Positions 62,484 through 64,000 of a DNA stretch of 64,000 nt are shown here, piece after piece. This DNA is from Mucilaginibacter myungsuensis. Lineage in GTDB: Bacteria > Bacteroidota > Bacteroidia > Sphingobacteriales > Sphingobacteriaceae. The notes beneath the pieces were generated by a model. The model had not been told where the DNA came from. It made no database searches and saw only the letters and a program-made list of their open reading frames with translations. Within the stretch, counting starts at the first letter, position 1. Each line of letters opens with the position of its first letter. The stretch spans positions 1 through 64,000 of the forward strand of contig NZ_JADFFL010000012.1 of the NCBI RefSeq assembly GCF_015222005.1, in the 5' to 3' direction. The translations under genes were made by a program, and so were the position numbers.

Positions 62484-62549
62484 CAAATATGAATATTGCC
62501 GCCGAGACTAAAAGTAATTTCCTTCAGCTAAAAAAGTAACGATGGTCAT
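62484..62549 (-). promoter_or_regulatory. Kinase-regulator promoter with weak tandem FNR-type boxes
   Basis: On the minus strand CATATTTG (62484-62491) is one base off TAnnTTTG. The boxes GTAATTTCCTTCAG (62514-62527) and GTAACGATGGTCAT (62536-62549) lie at centres 36.5 and 58.5 from its end. Both have TAA in place of TGA in one half. The start codon is 20 bases beyond the element. Confidence 0.55.
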
Positions 62550-62560
62550 ATTTTGAGACA

Positions 62561-63643
62561 CTACACCGACCTTGCAATATCGCCACCATCCACATCCAGC
62601 CTGCGCTTAGGCAAACTTTGTGGGTAATTATCTTTAAGGTACGCAACCATATTTTCGCGCACGTAACAACGCAGGTCGAATGCCTGAGATGAGTTACGCG
62701 CACTCATTAGGCAGCGTATCTCTATAACGGTCTCCTTAGTGTCGGTCACTTGTAGTACGCCTACCCGCTTGTCCCAAAGCGGAGACGCATTCAGCAGGCG
62801 CATTAGCTCCTCGCGCATTTTATCTGCCGGCGCGGTGTGGTCAACATATAAAAATACAGTTCCCAATATCTCCGATGTGGTGCGGGTCCAGTTCTGGAAA
62901 GGTTTTTCGATAAAATAATTGATAGGTAAGATCAGGCGGCGCTGATCCCAGATGTTGAGCACTACGTAGGTCAACGTGATATCCTCTACCCTGCCCCATT
63001 CACCTTCCACCACCAACACGTCATCTATCCTAATGGGTTGTGTGAACGCGATCTGGAAACCGGCCAGCAGATTCCCCAGCGACTTTTGTGCCGCGAAACC
63101 GATGATCACACCGCCTATGCCCACGCCCGTCAGCAAACCTGTACCCAGTTTCCTTACACTCTCAAAGCTTAATAAGATAATAGATACAGCGATCAAAATG
63201 ATCATCACTATCGTCAGCCTTCGGATGAATTGTAATTGCGTACGGACCTTGCGCTCTTTTAAATTATCATCCTTATTAAGGTCATATTTGTGGTAGACAT
63301 AATCCTCCAATATTTTGATACTGCTGATGAGTACGCTGGTAAACGATATCACCAATAAGATCCCCAACACGCGTTCTATCTTGGTCTCGTAAACATCTTT
63401 CAGCGTCAGGAAAGGAAGCACAAGCGATAGTGTTAGCAAGGGTACAAAATGGTTGAAAGGTCGGTTAAGATGGCATACGATAGACCGGATCACCGAATAG
63501 TCGGTTTGCCTTTTGTAGTGGCGCAGCAAGCGGGCAATGATCATTTTGCCAATGAAGCCTAATATCAGTACCAAACCGATCACCGCTGTGTTCCAGGCCC
63601 AGGCAGGCATCCGTGTCGACCAACTCTCTATCAGTTCGTTCAT
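62561..63643 (-). CDS. MscS-family mechanosensitive channel
   Basis: A 360-residue channel. Four hydrophobic helices (first near residues 15-35), the pore segment GVGIGGVIIGFAAQKSLGNL, the DDVLVVEGEWGRVEDITL beta domain and the C-terminal alpha-beta domain are all in place. It opens under hypo-osmotic shock in related proteins. It is separated from the kinase operon by the FNR-type promoter region and is probably unrelated to it. Confidence 0.9.
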   Translation of the reverse strand: MNELIESWSTRMPAWAWNTAVIGLVLILGFIGKMIIARLLRHYKRQTDYSVIRSIVCHLNRPFNHFVPLLTLSLVLPFLTLKDVYETKIERVLGILLVISFTSVLISSIKILEDYVYHKYDLNKDDNLKERKVRTQLQFIRRLTIVMIILIAVSIILLSFESVRKLGTGLLTGVGIGGVIIGFAAQKSLGNLLAGFQIAFTQPIRIDDVLVVEGEWGRVEDITLTYVVLNIWDQRRLILPINYFIEKPFQNWTRTTSEILGTVFLYVDHTAPADKMREELMRLLNASPLWDKRVGVLQVTDTKETVIEIRCLMSARNSSQAFDLRCYVRENMVAYLKDNYPQSLPKRRLDVDGGDIARSV

Positions 63644-63829
63644 CTTTAAGTTCTTTTTTTGCTGATCAAAACCACCTGTTTAACCGCTATGTAAATAAAT
63701 TGTTGTGTCTTATCAAACCCATCCTTATCTATACAAGTATCAATTTACGTATGAACATCAACAATTTATCTCTTTAAATGGGATCATTCTAAATTAAATC
63801 TTTCAATGTAGCTTAACATGGCGTTCAAA

Positions 63830-63857
63830 TTTGGGAAACATTGCGGCTTTAGTTTTG
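63830..63857 (+). promoter_or_regulatory. Promoter of the right-edge lipoprotein gene
   Basis: TTTG (63830-63833), a 16-base spacer and TAGTTTTG (63850-63857). The spacer is a little short. The ATG follows at 63879. Confidence 0.4.
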
Positions 63858-63878
63858 CAAGAAATAGGAACGATACCC

Positions 63879-64000
63879 ATGAACAAACATTTATCAACCA
63901 AAAGAACTTTAGCGACCGCTGTAGTCCTTTTTGTGGCATCGGCAGTAGCTATCACTGCTTGTAAAAAGAACAAGACCGAGGACACCCCGGTAACCCCTGC
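63879..64000 (+). CDS. Lipoprotein, 5' end only (runs off the window)
   Basis: Forty codons are visible. They give a signal peptide (LATAVVLFVASAVAIT) with a lipobox ITAC and then a Lys/Thr/Pro-rich start of the mature protein (KKNKTEDTPV). Nothing beyond a probable lipoprotein can be said because the gene continues past 64000. Confidence 0.7.
   Translation, partial: MNKHLSTKRTLATAVVLFVASAVAITACKKNKTEDTPVTP

Noticed and set aside
1..64000. CRISPR arrays, tRNA or rRNA genes, insertion sequences, integrases
   Set aside because: No regularly spaced repeat-spacer pattern, no cloverleaf or rRNA segment and no transposase or integrase motif was found by reading.

Overview
The window reads as chromosome of an aerobic to microaerobic member of the Bacteroidota, most likely Sphingobacteriaceae (Mucilaginibacter/Pedobacter-like). 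This is judged from protein style and from lineage hallmarks: Bacteroidota promoters (TTTG ... TAnnTTTG), an alternative complex III (ACIII), a fused CcoN-CcoO cbb3 oxidase, a PurF-like long amidotransferase, LytS/LytTR pairs and SusD-era style lipoproteins. No rRNA, tRNA, CRISPR array, prophage or insertion sequence was recognised.

Layout. (1) 223-2130: purF-like gene. (2) 2454-21448: one long minus-strand respiratory block, read from ACIII (actABCDEF) through cytochrome aa3 oxidase (ctaC, ctaD), heme A/O synthesis (ctaA, ctaB), two subunit III genes, subunit IV, a Sco copper chaperone, DUF420, a small CxxC membrane protein, DUF983, DUF2461 and an OmpA lipoprotein. (3) 22043-28217: accessory genes (M15 peptidase, membrane protein, deoxyhypusine-synthase-like enzyme, BamA-like barrel, GH172). 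(4) 28394-35328: RND efflux pump (TolC, AcrB, AcrA types) with a TetR regulator and three copies of a palindromic operator. (5) 35530-46493: two TIG/Kelch lipoproteins, a LytS/LytTR pair, a phosphatase-superfamily lipoprotein, a broken small membrane gene, a GH-A glycosidase, a PPP phosphatase and an S41 peptidase. (6) 46486-62464: a microaerobic respiration island with ccoI, ccoS, ccoNO, ccoQ, ccoP, ccoG, ccoH, a TauE/SafE-like protein, hemN, three poorly described genes, a FixL-type heme kinase and a receiver-CRP fusion regulator. (7) 62561-63643: MscS channel, then the start of a lipoprotein at the right edge.

How it fits together. ACIII passes electrons from quinol to the aa3 oxidase, whose cofactor and copper assembly genes follow on the same strand. 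The second island makes a high-affinity cbb3 oxidase and its copper supply. Its regulators look like a shortened FixL-FixJ-FixK cascade: a kinase with every diagnostic FixL heme residue, overlapping a gene in which a receiver is fused to a CRP/FNR DNA-binding module with an E-x-x-S-R recognition helix.

The most interesting result is that six promoters in this island share one geometry. FNR-type boxes (TGA-N6-TCA, some degenerate) are centred 36.5 and 58.5 bases upstream of the end of a TAnnTTTG-type -7 element, so two boxes lie exactly 22 bp apart. These promoters precede ccoI, ccoNO, hemN with its upstream partner, the kinase operon itself, and two genes of unknown function. That ties three uncharacterised proteins (46486-48279, 56989-57330, 59712-60146) to the same predicted regulon. 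All positions were counted by eye from the sequence; no searches were run.
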